Source: Clostridium ljungdahlii DSM 13528 (GTDB lineage: Bacteria > Bacillota > Clostridia > Clostridiales > Clostridiaceae). Taken from it: 64,000 nucleotides of DNA. Within the stretch, counting starts at the first letter, position 1. Each line of letters starts with the position of its first letter. Positions 8,835-16,945 of this stretch are shown here, piece by piece. The stretch lies in NCBI RefSeq assembly GCF_000143685.1, contig NC_014328.1, positions 2,108,001 to 2,172,000 on the forward strand. The letters are read 5' to 3'. The translations under genes were made by a program, and so were the position numbers. The notes beneath the pieces were generated by a model. It saw only the letters and a program-made list of their open reading frames with translations. It ran no database searches and had not been told where the DNA came from.

Positions 8835-9314
8835 AGTATAAGCTTCCTTTCTTTCGTAGTTTAGATTAAGTTACATTTTAGTATAAATTATATAAAATAA
8901 AATTATACATTTTACAATTTCCCTTGAGATCTCAAAAGTTAATATTGCGGGAACATTAGATATTAAATCATAATTGTTATTATTTAATATCTAATGTTAG
9001 AATATCACATTTAATATAAATTTTCAATACTTATATTGCAGATAATATTTTTTATATGTATTAACATTTAAAATATTATGTAAATTAAAATTAATGTAAA
9101 CAATAAATTTTTGACAATTATACATAATAAATTCTTTTACTGCCATACTAAATTTGTAATTAGTCTAAGAATTTTTTAGCAAAACTTTAGTACAATATTA
9201 AAAGGTTAAATAGACTAATAGTAATTTATTATAAAATCAACTACATATGGAGATTTTATTAGTGAGTTATTATGATAAATTTAAGAATAATAAAATTTGG
9301 GAGGTACACGTTAT
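8835..9314. other. Divergent intergenic region between ferritin and cold-shock genes
   Basis: No gene is seen in these 480 bases. They hold the ferritin promoter region on the minus strand, a long perfect palindrome at 8952-8998 (listed separately) and the conserved cold-shock leader at about 9245-9314. TA-rich words such as TATAAT and TATACT near 8880-8910 are candidate -10 boxes for ferritin. Confidence 0.5.
8952..8998. repeat. 17-bp perfect inverted repeat
   Basis: The arm AACATTAGATATTAAAT (8952-8968) is perfectly complementary to ATTTAATATCTAATGTT (8982-8998) with a 13-base loop. No T-tract follows, so it is not a typical terminator. It lies between two divergent promoters and could be an operator or a decayed element end. 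Confidence 0.6.
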
Positions 9315-9512
9315 ATGAATGGTACAGTAAAATGGTTTAATGGAGAAAAGGGATTTGGATTCATTACAGGAGAAGATGGAAAAGATGTTTTTGCACATTT
9401 TTCTCAAATAAATTCAAATGGTTATAAGTCACTCGATGAAGGTCAGAAAGTTTCTTATGATGTAGTTGAAGGACCAAAAGGACTTCAAGCAGAGAATATT
9501 ACTACTATTTAG
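9315..9512 (+). CDS. csp: Cold-shock protein CspA family, copy 1
   Basis: This 65-residue single OB-fold protein carries both RNA-binding motifs, KGFGFI (RNP1) and VFAHFS (RNP2). Such proteins bind single-stranded RNA and act as RNA chaperones. The ATG at 9315 follows GGGAGGT; an upstream in-frame TTG at 9297 lies before the ribosome site and is not used. The leader, coding region and terminator are all closely repeated at 13.8-14.1 kb, so the whole transcription unit was duplicated. Confidence 0.95.
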   Translation: MNGTVKWFNGEKGFGFITGEDGKDVFAHFSQINSNGYKSLDEGQKVSYDVVEGPKGLQAENITTI

Positions 9513-9525
9513 TTAATGAAATTTA

Positions 9526-9560
9526 CCCCTTAAATAATCATTTTATTTGAGGGGCTTTTA
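9526..9560 (+). terminator. Terminator of cold-shock gene, copy 1
   Basis: The stem CCCCTTAAATAA (9526-9537) pairs with TTATTTGAGGGG (9543-9554), and CTTTTA follows. The same hairpin ends the second cold-shock gene. Confidence 0.85.
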
Positions 9561-9591
9561 GTTATCTAAAAATTTGTGATGCCTAATTTTA

Positions 9592-10413
9592 TTATTGATT
9601 TCTTTTAGAAAATTCATTAATTAAGCTTCTTGCAATAGTGAATTTTTTAGGTATGTTAGGAAAATTATCTTTTGTAAACCAATCAGCTTGTTTTATTTCA
9701 CTTCCATCAACTTTTATCTGGTCAGATTCATATTCTGCAAAAAATCCTATCATTAAGGAATTTGGAAATGGCCATGGGGAGCTTCTGTAATACTCAATAT
9801 TTTTCACTTTTATACCAACCTCTTCAAAAACCTCTCTTTTTACAGCACTATTTAAGTCTTCTCCAGCCTCTACAAAGCCGGCAATTAATCCGTACATATT
9901 GTCTTTAAATCCATTGTTATGTGCAAGAAGTATCTTATCACCCTTAGTAACTGCAACTATTATTGCCGGACAAATTACAGGATACATTATGTGATTACAG
10001 TTTGGACAAATTTTAGCCATTTCATCTTTTTTATTTTCTGTTTTAGAGCCACATTTGCCACAGAATCTATGAGTCTTATCCCAATTCAGTATTTGGCTAG
10101 CCCGTCCTGATATTAAAAAAGATTGTTCATCAAGTAGAGAACCAAGGTCGTACAAGTCCATTAAGTTGAAATTAATTGGTAAATTCAATTCAGAAGTTGA
10201 TTCAATGGCAAAGCAAGATTTTTTTTCAATGCTGCCTAAAAAGAATTCAGTTTGATACTCAATATTTAGCAATTTAATATCGTCAAAGGTAGGAATGACA
10301 AAAGTATTTCCTTCTTTTTTTACTAAGAGATTTTGGTTATGAAACACACAGCATAAGTCGCTAGCTTTACCTTTTTTTAAGGTATCAGATGATATTTTAA
10401 AATTATTATTCAT
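9592..10413 (-). CDS. nudC: NADH pyrophosphatase / Nudix hydrolase NudC-type
   Basis: The 273-residue protein has the NudC layout: a variable N-terminal domain, then a zinc ribbon with two Cys pairs (CGKCG and CPNC near residues 118-140), then the Nudix domain with the box GFVEAGEDLNSAVKREVFEEVG. SPWPFPNSLM after the box matches the SQPWPFPxS motif that marks NAD(H) hydrolases. NudC hydrolyses NAD(H) to NMN(H) and AMP and can remove NAD caps from RNA. The ATG at 10413 is preferred because AAAGGA lies 10 bases upstream; a TTG at 10422 is too close to it. Confidence 0.92.
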   Translation of the reverse strand: MNNNFKISSDTLKKGKASDLCCVFHNQNLLVKKEGNTFVIPTFDDIKLLNIEYQTEFFLGSIEKKSCFAIESTSELNLPINFNLMDLYDLGSLLDEQSFLISGRASQILNWDKTHRFCGKCGSKTENKKDEMAKICPNCNHIMYPVICPAIIVAVTKGDKILLAHNNGFKDNMYGLIAGFVEAGEDLNSAVKREVFEEVGIKVKNIEYYRSSPWPFPNSLMIGFFAEYESDQIKVDGSEIKQADWFTKDNFPNIPKKFTIARSLINEFSKRNQ

Positions 10414-10634
10414 GTGCGGCAAATCCTTTCATACTATTTATATAATAAACAATTATTTTTTATTATAACACTTGATTCGACATATATGGAGATTATTTGT
10501 TCATTTTAACAAATTTTTAAGTTGCTATAAGAAATATGCTTCTAGTAAGCTAAAATTTTTATATATTGATTACATAATACAAGATAAAAAGTGCAATAAT
10601 AACTTAGATGGAATAAATAAGGAGGTGATTTAGT

Positions 10635-10868
10635 ATGCAGCACCAAACTTTAGCACCACATGAATCAATGGAAATACATGAGATGCTAAATTTTAAAACA
10701 GTATCTATAGTAAAGTCCAAGATGATGCAAGGCTTAGTTTTTGATCAAGATCTCAAGAAACTTATGGAAAAGGATGTGCAGCAATCAATGGGTGCTATAA
10801 ATGATTTACAAGGACTACTGCAAAAGGTTTCTAATATAAAAGAGGAGAAGGTGAAATTATATGAATAA
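10635..10868 (+). CDS. Small spore coat-associated protein, pair 1 first gene
   Basis: This 77-residue, largely helical protein contains the block LAPHESMEIHEMLNFK, shared almost exactly with the 70-residue product at 12394-12606 (IAPHESIEVHELLTFK). Both are followed at once by a CotF-family gene, so they are probably partner proteins of the spore coat. An AAGGAGGTGAT ribosome site precedes the ATG, and the stop overlaps the next start by 8 bases. The exact role is unknown. Confidence 0.7.
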   Translation: MQHQTLAPHESMEIHEMLNFKTVSIVKSKMMQGLVFDQDLKKLMEKDVQQSMGAINDLQGLLQKVSNIKEEKVKLYE

Positions 10869-11223
10869 TGACTATTTAGAAATAAGAAATGCTGAGGGTA
10901 TGCCTAAAATTGTTGATTCAACTGCAGCACTGGATTTTTTACTATCTGCCAAAACTGGAATTAGAAATTGTGCCATTGCGCTAACCGAAACTGCTACTCC
11001 AGAAGTTAGAACAGTTTTACATAATCAATTGAAAAATGCAATTAATATGCATGATGAGATATCAAATCTTATGGTAAACAAAGGATGGTTTCATCCCTGT
11101 GATTTAGATAAACAATTTCAAACAGATATAGAGTCATCTAACACAGCAGTACAAATTTCTAAAATGGAGCTTTTCCATGGGAACACGAGTAGACTGGGAA
11201 CATTTGCAACACCAGAAAAATAG
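10861..11223 (+). CDS. CotF-family spore coat protein, pair 1 second gene
   Basis: This 120-residue protein has the Coat_F pattern DFLLSAKTGIRNCAIALTET followed by a helix and NKGWFHPCDLDKQFQTD. It is clearly related to the product at 12629-12931. CotF proteins are small helical components of the endospore coat. Translation is coupled to the preceding small gene (8-base overlap, AGGAGAAGGTG ribosome site). A zinc alcohol dehydrogenase gene follows 19 bases later. Confidence 0.85.
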   Translation: MNNDYLEIRNAEGMPKIVDSTAALDFLLSAKTGIRNCAIALTETATPEVRTVLHNQLKNAINMHDEISNLMVNKGWFHPCDLDKQFQTDIESSNTAVQISKMELFHGNTSRLGTFATPEK

Positions 11224-11242
11224 TTAGGAGGCAGCAGGTATA

Positions 11243-12379
11243 ATGAAAGCTGTAACGTTTCAAGGTATAAAAAATGTAAAGGTTAAAGATGTTAAGGAAC
11301 CTGAGGTTCACAAAAATGATGATATAATAGTAAAACTTACAACTACAGCTATATGTGGATCGGATTTACACTTAATTCATGATATGATTCCTAATTTGCC
11401 CCAGGATTACATAATAGGGCACGAACCTATGGGAATTGTGGAAGAGGTAGGACCCGATGTTACAAAAGTGAAAAAAGGAGATAGGGTTATTGTACCATTT
11501 AATGTAAGCTGTGGTGAATGTTATTATTGTAAACATGGTCTTACAAGCCAGTGCAATAATTCAAATCCCCATGGAGAAACAGGAGCTTATTTTGGATATA
11601 CTGAAACCTTTGGAGGATACCCCGGAGGTCAGGCTGAATACATGAGAGTTCCTTATGGAAATTTTACGCCTTTTCGTATTCCAGAAGACTGCGAAGTAGA
11701 GGACGATAAGCTAGTTCTTCTTGCTGATGTTGTACCTACAGCTTATTGGAGTGTGGAGAATTCTGGAGTTAAGGCTGGAGATACAGTAATAGTGTTAGGT
11801 TGTGGACCAGTTGGACTTATGGTACAAAAATTTGCATGGCTTAACAATGCTGAGAGAGTAATTGCAGTTGATAATATACAGTATAGATTAGAACATGCAA
11901 GACTTCACAATAATGTTGAAGTAGTAAATTTTGAGGAACATGAAAATACTGGAGAATATCTAAGGGAAATTACCCATGGGGGAGCAGATATTGTTATAGA
12001 TTGTGCAGGAATGGATGGAAAGATGACACCTATGGAGTATTTGGAAACTGGTTTAAAATTGCAAGGAGGAGCTATGGGTGCTTTGGTAATAGCAACACAA
12101 TCAGTTAGAAAAGGGGGAGTTATTCAACTCACGGGTGTTTATGGTGGAAGGTACAATGCATTTCCACTTGGAGATATATTTAGCCGTAATATAAATATAA
12201 GAACAGGTCAAGCTCCCGTCATTCCATATATGTCAAAGCTCTACAGCATGCTTGCAGAAGGAAAGGTTGATCCAAGTGATATTATTACACATAAATTGCC
12301 TTTAGATCAGGCAGAACATGGATATGAAGTTTTTGATACTAAAACAGAAGGTTGCATTAAAGTTGTTCTTAAACCATGA
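11243..12379 (+). CDS. Zinc-dependent medium-chain alcohol dehydrogenase
   Basis: The 378-residue enzyme has catalytic zinc ligands in ICGSDLH and GHEPMG, the four-Cys structural zinc site CGECYYCKHGLTSQC, and an NAD-binding motif VLGCGPVGL. Overall it resembles the threonine/formaldehyde dehydrogenase-like branch, with the extended C-terminal half of that group. It should oxidise alcohols or reduce aldehydes with NAD(P). It lies between two CotF-like gene pairs on the same strand with gaps of 19 and 14 bases, so it may be made during sporulation; the substrate cannot be inferred. Confidence 0.9.
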   Translation: MKAVTFQGIKNVKVKDVKEPEVHKNDDIIVKLTTTAICGSDLHLIHDMIPNLPQDYIIGHEPMGIVEEVGPDVTKVKKGDRVIVPFNVSCGECYYCKHGLTSQCNNSNPHGETGAYFGYTETFGGYPGGQAEYMRVPYGNFTPFRIPEDCEVEDDKLVLLADVVPTAYWSVENSGVKAGDTVIVLGCGPVGLMVQKFAWLNNAERVIAVDNIQYRLEHARLHNNVEVVNFEEHENTGEYLREITHGGADIVIDCAGMDGKMTPMEYLETGLKLQGGAMGALVIATQSVRKGGVIQLTGVYGGRYNAFPLGDIFSRNINIRTGQAPVIPYMSKLYSMLAEGKVDPSDIITHKLPLDQAEHGYEVFDTKTEGCIKVVLKP

Positions 12380-12393
12380 TGGAGGTGATACAA

Positions 12394-12606
12394 ATGTCAA
12401 AGCAAAGTGCTATAGCACCACATGAAAGTATTGAAGTGCATGAGCTTTTAACCTTTAAAAATATTTGCCTTACAAAATCAACTACTGCAGCTAAACTAGT
12501 ATCAGATAGTGAGCTTAAGACAATTTTACAAAATGATGTATCTACAACAAAACGACAAATTCAGGAGTTAAAAGAAATTATGGAACGATCATGTAATGTA
12601 AAATAG
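12394..12606 (+). CDS. Small spore coat-associated protein, pair 2 first gene
   Basis: This 70-residue helical protein is a paralogue of the product at 10635-10868, sharing IAPHESIEVHELLTFK and a following KS-containing helix. The ATG at 12394 is chosen because GGAGGTGAT lies just upstream; an earlier in-frame ATG at 12376 overlaps the dehydrogenase gene and precedes that site. A CotF-family gene follows after 22 bases, repeating the order of pair 1. Confidence 0.7.
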   Translation: MSKQSAIAPHESIEVHELLTFKNICLTKSTTAAKLVSDSELKTILQNDVSTTKRQIQELKEIMERSCNVK

Positions 12607-12628
12607 ATCATAGAGGGAAGGTAAATTT

Positions 12629-12931
12629 ATGAATTCAATAATAGAAAGCCTTACTGGAATGGATAAGATGAGTGATCAGGTCATTGCCACAGACTTTTTA
12701 ATAGCAGCTAAAAGTGGAATAAGAAACTATTCCATTGCCATAACTGAAACTATATCAGAGGATGTGAAAGAGGTACTTAAAAAACAATTAGAAGATTCTA
12801 TCCAAACTTATGAAACAATTACTGATTATATGATGAAAAATGGATATTATCATCCATATAATATGGATGAACAGTTTAAAGTGGATATGAAAACGACGAA
12901 TACAGCGTTAAATTTAACAGAAGGTATGTAA
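12629..12931 (+). CDS. CotF-family spore coat protein, pair 2 second gene
   Basis: The 100-residue product keeps the Coat_F signature DFLIAAKSGIRNYSIAITET and NGYYHPYNMDEQFKVD and is a paralogue of the protein at 10861-11223, with a shorter C terminus. An AGAGGGAAGG ribosome site precedes the ATG. It closes the coat-dehydrogenase-coat cluster, and a hairpin terminator follows directly. Confidence 0.85.
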   Translation: MNSIIESLTGMDKMSDQVIATDFLIAAKSGIRNYSIAITETISEDVKEVLKKQLEDSIQTYETITDYMMKNGYYHPYNMDEQFKVDMKTTNTALNLTEGM

Positions 12932-12936
12932 CAGGA

Positions 12937-12980
12937 GAAGGTTGTCTTAAAGTAAAATTTGAGATAACCTTCTTTATTTC
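12937..12980 (+). terminator. Terminator of the coat/dehydrogenase cluster
   Basis: GAAGGTTGTCT (12937-12947) pairs with AGATAACCTTC (12962-12972) with one mismatch, and TTTATTTC follows. Confidence 0.75.
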
Positions 12981-13177
12981 AAAAATTTTAAGCATAATCC
13001 TTGCTAAAAATAATTACACTAATTGATATAGAAAGAATTGATTGGTAGTGGTTATAAGATCGATGAAACATTAAAATCAGAAATGGAGTAAATATTTTCT
13101 AGAATTTTATAAACTTTTCATAATAAGTTATACTATAATAATGGTAATTGGAAATATTAAAAAGGGAGTGATTTTTT

Positions 13178-13663
13178 ATGCAAGGTAAGATTTTAGTTGT
13201 GTATTACTCACTTGAGGGAAACACAAGACTTATAGCTGAAACTATTTCAAAAGAGATATCCAGTGACATTTTAGAAATAAAGCCTAAAAAAAGTATAGAT
13301 CCACACAGCAAAATGAGGTACTTTATAGGTGGAAAGCAGGCCATAACTAAGGAAAAACCAGAAATTTTACCTTATGATATAAATCCTGAGGATTATGATG
13401 TTTTATTTATTGGAACTCCAGTTTGGGCATGGACTTTTTCACCTGCCATAAGGAGCTTTTTCGCCAATACAGATTTAAAAGGTAAGAAGATAGCTTTATT
13501 TAGCTGCAATGGTGGGGGCAATGGAAAAACTTTTAAAAATATGAAAGAGCAGCTTGAGGGCAACGAATTCCTAGGAGAAATTGAATTTAAAGATCCTCTT
13601 AAAAATGACACGAAAGAAAATATAGAAAGAGCTAAAAAGTGGTGTAACAGTATTTGCAAATAG
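13178..13663 (+). CDS. Flavodoxin family protein
   Basis: The 161-residue protein starts with the flavodoxin beta strand and FMN phosphate loop (ILVVYYSLEGNTRLIAETI), has the region around GTPVWAWTFSPAIRSF that stacks on the flavin, and ends with helix-rich residues. It should bind FMN and carry electrons or reduce small molecules; this longer form is close to the WrbA/NADPH-quinone-type flavodoxins of clostridia. An AAAGGGAGTGA site precedes the ATG. It stands alone between a terminator and the second cold-shock gene. Confidence 0.9.
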   Translation: MQGKILVVYYSLEGNTRLIAETISKEISSDILEIKPKKSIDPHSKMRYFIGGKQAITKEKPEILPYDINPEDYDVLFIGTPVWAWTFSPAIRSFFANTDLKGKKIALFSCNGGGNGKTFKNMKEQLEGNEFLGEIEFKDPLKNDTKENIERAKKWCNSICK

Positions 13664-13865
13664 TAATTTAGTATATTTAACATAAATAACTTGATTTATA
13701 TAATAAACTGTGTTATTCTTAACAAGAACTTAAATTAATAGTTAATAATCAAACACAAATATATTTCAATTAGTACTTAACGATATAGTATGTTGATATG
13801 GGAATTTTATTAGTGAGTTATTGCGATGAATTTAAGAATAATAAAATTTCGGAGGTACACATCAT

Positions 13866-14063
13866 ATGAATGGTACAGTAAAATGGTTTAATGGAGAAAA
13901 AGGATTTGGATTTATTACAGGAGAAGATGGAAAAGATATTTTTGCACATTTTTCTCAAATAAATTCAGATGGATATAAAACACTTGAAGAAGGTCAAAAA
14001 GTTTCTTATGACGAAGGTCAAGGACAAAAAGGACCTCAAGCAGAAAATATTACTGTTCTCTAG
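13866..14063 (+). CDS. csp: Cold-shock protein CspA family, copy 2
   Basis: This 65-residue OB-fold protein differs from the copy at 9315-9512 at only a few positions, mainly in the last third ([10 protein letters not shown] in place of [10 protein letters not shown]). RNP1 and RNP2 are intact. The leader from about 13796 matches that of copy 1 almost base for base up to GGAGGTACAC and the ATG. Conservation outside the coding region suggests the leader has a regulatory role, probably temperature- or RNA-structure-based as in other csp genes. Confidence 0.95.
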   Translation: MNGTVKWFNGEKGFGFITGEDGKDIFAHFSQINSDGYKTLEEGQKVSYDEGQGQKGPQAENITVL

Positions 14064-14076
14064 TTAATGAATTTTA

Positions 14077-14111
14077 CCCCTTAAATAGTTATTCTATTTG
14101 AGGGGTTTTTA
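14077..14111 (+). terminator. Terminator of cold-shock gene, copy 2
   Basis: CCCCTTAAATAG (14077-14088) pairs with CTATTTGAGGGG (14094-14105) followed by TTTTTAG. Two stem bases differ from copy 1 in a compensated way, so the hairpin itself is conserved. Confidence 0.85.
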
Positions 14112-14127
14112 GTTTCCGAAAATTTAT

Positions 14128-15306
14128 TTATTTCTTGAGCACTTCTCCTAATCTTTTAATTCCTTCTATAATCCTATCATCTGGCATATTTGAATAATTT
14201 AATCTAAAGGAATTTTTGAAATTAGCATTTGGGAAAAAAGATTCTCCAGCTACAAATGCCACATTGTTTTTTATTGCTTTAGTAAAAATATCTGAAGCAT
14301 CCATATTTGAAGGAAGTTGAATCCATATGAAAAGTCCGCCATCAGGAAGAGTATGTTTTATATCTTTAGGAAAATACTTTTCTATACACTGTATCATAAG
14401 TTCTCTCCTGTGTCTGTATACTTCTTTGATTTTTTGTATATGTTCTTCTATATCATACATTTCCATATATTTTGCAGTAATCATTTGTGCGAATATATCA
14501 GTATGCAAATCTGCACTTTGCTTAAAAGGAATATATTTTTGAATAATACTCTTATCTGCACATATCCAGCCAAGCCTTAAGCCAGGGGCAAATATCTTTG
14601 AAAAAGTACTTAAGTAAATTACTCTTCCTTCAGTATCAAAATGCTTTACTGGTGGAAGATCTTCTCCAGCAAATCTTATTGCACCATAGGGGTTGTCTTC
14701 TATTATTACTATATCAAATTTATTTGCTATTTCTACCAGCTTTTTTCTCCTTTCAAGACTCATAGTTCTTCCAGTTGGATTTTGAAAATCTGGTATGGTG
14801 TAGATAAATTTTGCATTAGGATTATCCTTAAGGGCTTTTTCAAGATCTTCCATAATCATTCCTTCTTCGTCCATAGGAATTTCTTTAAAGTTTGGAAGAT
14901 AGGTTTTAAAAGCACTGATAGCTGCAAGGTAAGTTGGACTTTCACAAATTATAGTGTCACCTTCATCTATAAAGACCTTTCCTGAAAGGTCTAAAGCCTG
15001 CTGGGAACCTGTAGTAACTATTATGTTATCCAAAGATGTTTTTATACTTAGTTTCTCCATTCTCTTACAGATAGCTTCTCTTAAGGGGATATATCCTTCA
15101 GTGGTACTGTATTGAAGAGATGCTTCTCCGCATTCAGTTAAAACTTCTGTACATACGTTTTTTAATTCATTAACAGGAAAAAGTTCTGGGGCTGGCAGAC
15201 CTCCTGCAAAAGATATTATTTCAGGCCTTTCTGTAACTTTTAAAATTTCACGTATTTCCGAAGGCCTAACAAAATTATTTCTTTTTGAAAATTTAGTATA
15301 ATTCAT
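14128..15306 (-). CDS. PLP-dependent aminotransferase, 2-aminoadipate/MocR-related class
   Basis: This 392-residue fold-type I aminotransferase has the PLP Schiff-base Lys in STFSKIFAPGLRLGW, the cofactor Asp in IIEDNPYGAIRF, and an arginine near the C terminus (NSFRLNYS) for the substrate carboxylate. It is closest to the LysN/2-aminoadipate and aromatic aminotransferase group. The ATG at 15306 follows AAGGAGTG; an in-frame GTG at 15315 lies within that site. It lies 12 bases after a MocR-type regulator whose aminotransferase half is a paralogue, so it is probably that regulator's target. Confidence 0.88.
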   Translation of the reverse strand: MNYTKFSKRNNFVRPSEIREILKVTERPEIISFAGGLPAPELFPVNELKNVCTEVLTECGEASLQYSTTEGYIPLREAICKRMEKLSIKTSLDNIIVTTGSQQALDLSGKVFIDEGDTIICESPTYLAAISAFKTYLPNFKEIPMDEEGMIMEDLEKALKDNPNAKFIYTIPDFQNPTGRTMSLERRKKLVEIANKFDIVIIEDNPYGAIRFAGEDLPPVKHFDTEGRVIYLSTFSKIFAPGLRLGWICADKSIIQKYIPFKQSADLHTDIFAQMITAKYMEMYDIEEHIQKIKEVYRHRRELMIQCIEKYFPKDIKHTLPDGGLFIWIQLPSNMDASDIFTKAIKNNVAFVAGESFFPNANFKNSFRLNYSNMPDDRIIEGIKRLGEVLKK

Positions 15307-15318
15307 AAGTAACACTCC

Positions 15319-16842
15319 TTATATAATAGGTTTTCCAAAATAATTATCCTGGTTAACTGTTGAAGAATTTGTATTTTGAAGCAGTTCTGCTATAGCTTTC
15401 ATAAGCTTATTTAATCCAATACTTATATTTTTTGCATTTTCGAAAGTGTAATTTAACCTCATATAGCTTTTACCATCGCTTCCTTCAGGGTAAAATACAT
15501 TCCCTGGAGCATAGGAAACACCTTCCTTAGAACATTTTAATAATAATTGTGTTTGTGAAATATTTTCAGGAAGCTTGCACCAAATGTAATAACCACCTTT
15601 AGGAAGATTAAAACTAATACCAAGAGATTTATTTTTTTCAAGTATTTTGAGCATTAAATCCCTTTTGTTCATATATTCTTTGCATATTAGCTTTATGTGA
15701 TTTTCATACAGTCCTTCTCGTAAAAACTTATCTAATATATATTGCGAAGCTGTGTTAACGTGAAGATCTGTCATTTGCTTTAATAAAGCAAATTTTTTTA
15801 TTACTTGTGCAGGTGCAGCAGTCCATCCAACACGCATACCTGAAAACATAGTTTTAGAAAATGTACTTAAATATATGACATAGCCGTATGTATCCAGAGC
15901 TTTTAAAGATGGCAAGTATATATTCTCATAGTTTATTTCACTGTAAGGGTCATCTTCAATAATTGGAAGCTGATATTTATATGCCAAATTTAGTAGCTTG
16001 TATCTTTTTTCTAAACTCATAACTATTGAAGTTGGATTTTGAAAAGTAGGTACTGTGTATAAAAATTTAGGCTTATATTTATTTAGTAAAATTTCAAGCA
16101 CATCTAAGTTTATACCATCATTTTCCATAGGAACTCCTATAACTTTTGCCCCTGACAACTTAAATAGTTCAATTGCGCTCATAAATGTAGGTTCTTCTAC
16201 TATAACCACATCTCCTTTACTTAGAAAGGCTCTTCCAATAAAATCTATTCCCTGCATGGAGCCTGAAAGTATCATTATTTCTTTAGGAGAAACAGATATG
16301 TTTCTTGATTTTAGTAATCTACTTAAGCTTTCTCTAAGGGGGTAGTATCCATAAGAAGAAATATAAGCCAGCATATCATTTCCACAATTTTTCCATAAGT
16401 CTTTTTGCAATTTTACTATATCCTTAAGAGGATGCAAAATTGGATCTGCAATACCAGCTGAAAAAGATATATTTTTTTCTCCTCCTACTGAATTTATTAT
16501 GTCAACAATGTCATGATTATTAGCGGAACTTACATTTGAATCGAAAAATTGATACCATGAAAGTGGTACAGTATGATTTCTAATACTTAACTGCTTATTT
16601 TTTGTGTTATTTGCTACTATAGTTCCTTTTCCTTTGTGGGACTCTAATAAGCCTAAAGATTTTAATTCTTCATAAGCACTAATTACTGTACTTCTGCTGA
16701 CGTTAAGTTCTTCTGCAAGTTTGCGCTCAGATGGAAGTAAGAAATTTGATGGAAGCATACCAGAGTAAATAATATTTCTTATTTCATTTTTAATTTGTAC
16801 GTAAATTGGTATGGAGCTTTTTTTGTCTATAGAAATGCGCAT
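15319..16842 (-). CDS. MocR-type regulator (GntR helix-turn-helix fused to aminotransferase)
   Basis: The first 80 or so of 507 residues form a GntR winged helix (LPSERKLAEELNVSRSTVISAYEEL). The rest is an aminotransferase-like domain with the PLP Lys in STFSKTMFSGMRVGW. MocR regulators use the PLP domain to sense a ligand and usually bind paired direct repeats; such a pair is seen upstream at 16893-16930. The ATG at 16842 is preferred to an in-frame GTG at 16851 because it has a better-spaced GAAAGAG site. It is cotranscribed with the aminotransferase gene 12 bases downstream. Confidence 0.9.
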   Translation of the reverse strand: MRISIDKKSSIPIYVQIKNEIRNIIYSGMLPSNFLLPSERKLAEELNVSRSTVISAYEELKSLGLLESHKGKGTIVANNTKNKQLSIRNHTVPLSWYQFFDSNVSSANNHDIVDIINSVGGEKNISFSAGIADPILHPLKDIVKLQKDLWKNCGNDMLAYISSYGYYPLRESLSRLLKSRNISVSPKEIMILSGSMQGIDFIGRAFLSKGDVVIVEEPTFMSAIELFKLSGAKVIGVPMENDGINLDVLEILLNKYKPKFLYTVPTFQNPTSIVMSLEKRYKLLNLAYKYQLPIIEDDPYSEINYENIYLPSLKALDTYGYVIYLSTFSKTMFSGMRVGWTAAPAQVIKKFALLKQMTDLHVNTASQYILDKFLREGLYENHIKLICKEYMNKRDLMLKILEKNKSLGISFNLPKGGYYIWCKLPENISQTQLLLKCSKEGVSYAPGNVFYPEGSDGKSYMRLNYTFENAKNISIGLNKLMKAIAELLQNTNSSTVNQDNYFGKPII

Positions 16843-16892
16843 TTCTATCACTCTTTCTAAAAATTTAAAAATATTATATATATAATACCATT

Positions 16893-16930
16893 AAATTTTT
16901 ATATTTAAACTACCAATTTCTATATTTAAA
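16893..16930 (-). promoter_or_regulatory. Paired direct repeats upstream of the MocR gene, probable operator
   Basis: On the minus strand TTTAAATATAGAAATT is followed, 21 bases on centre to centre, by TTTAAATATAAAAATTT. The spacing is two helical turns, as in known MocR sites. The repeats end about 50 bases from the start codon, just upstream of TATAAT-like words at 16870-16885. Autoregulation is inferred. Confidence 0.55.
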
Positions 16931-16945
16931 ACCAATCCAATCTCA

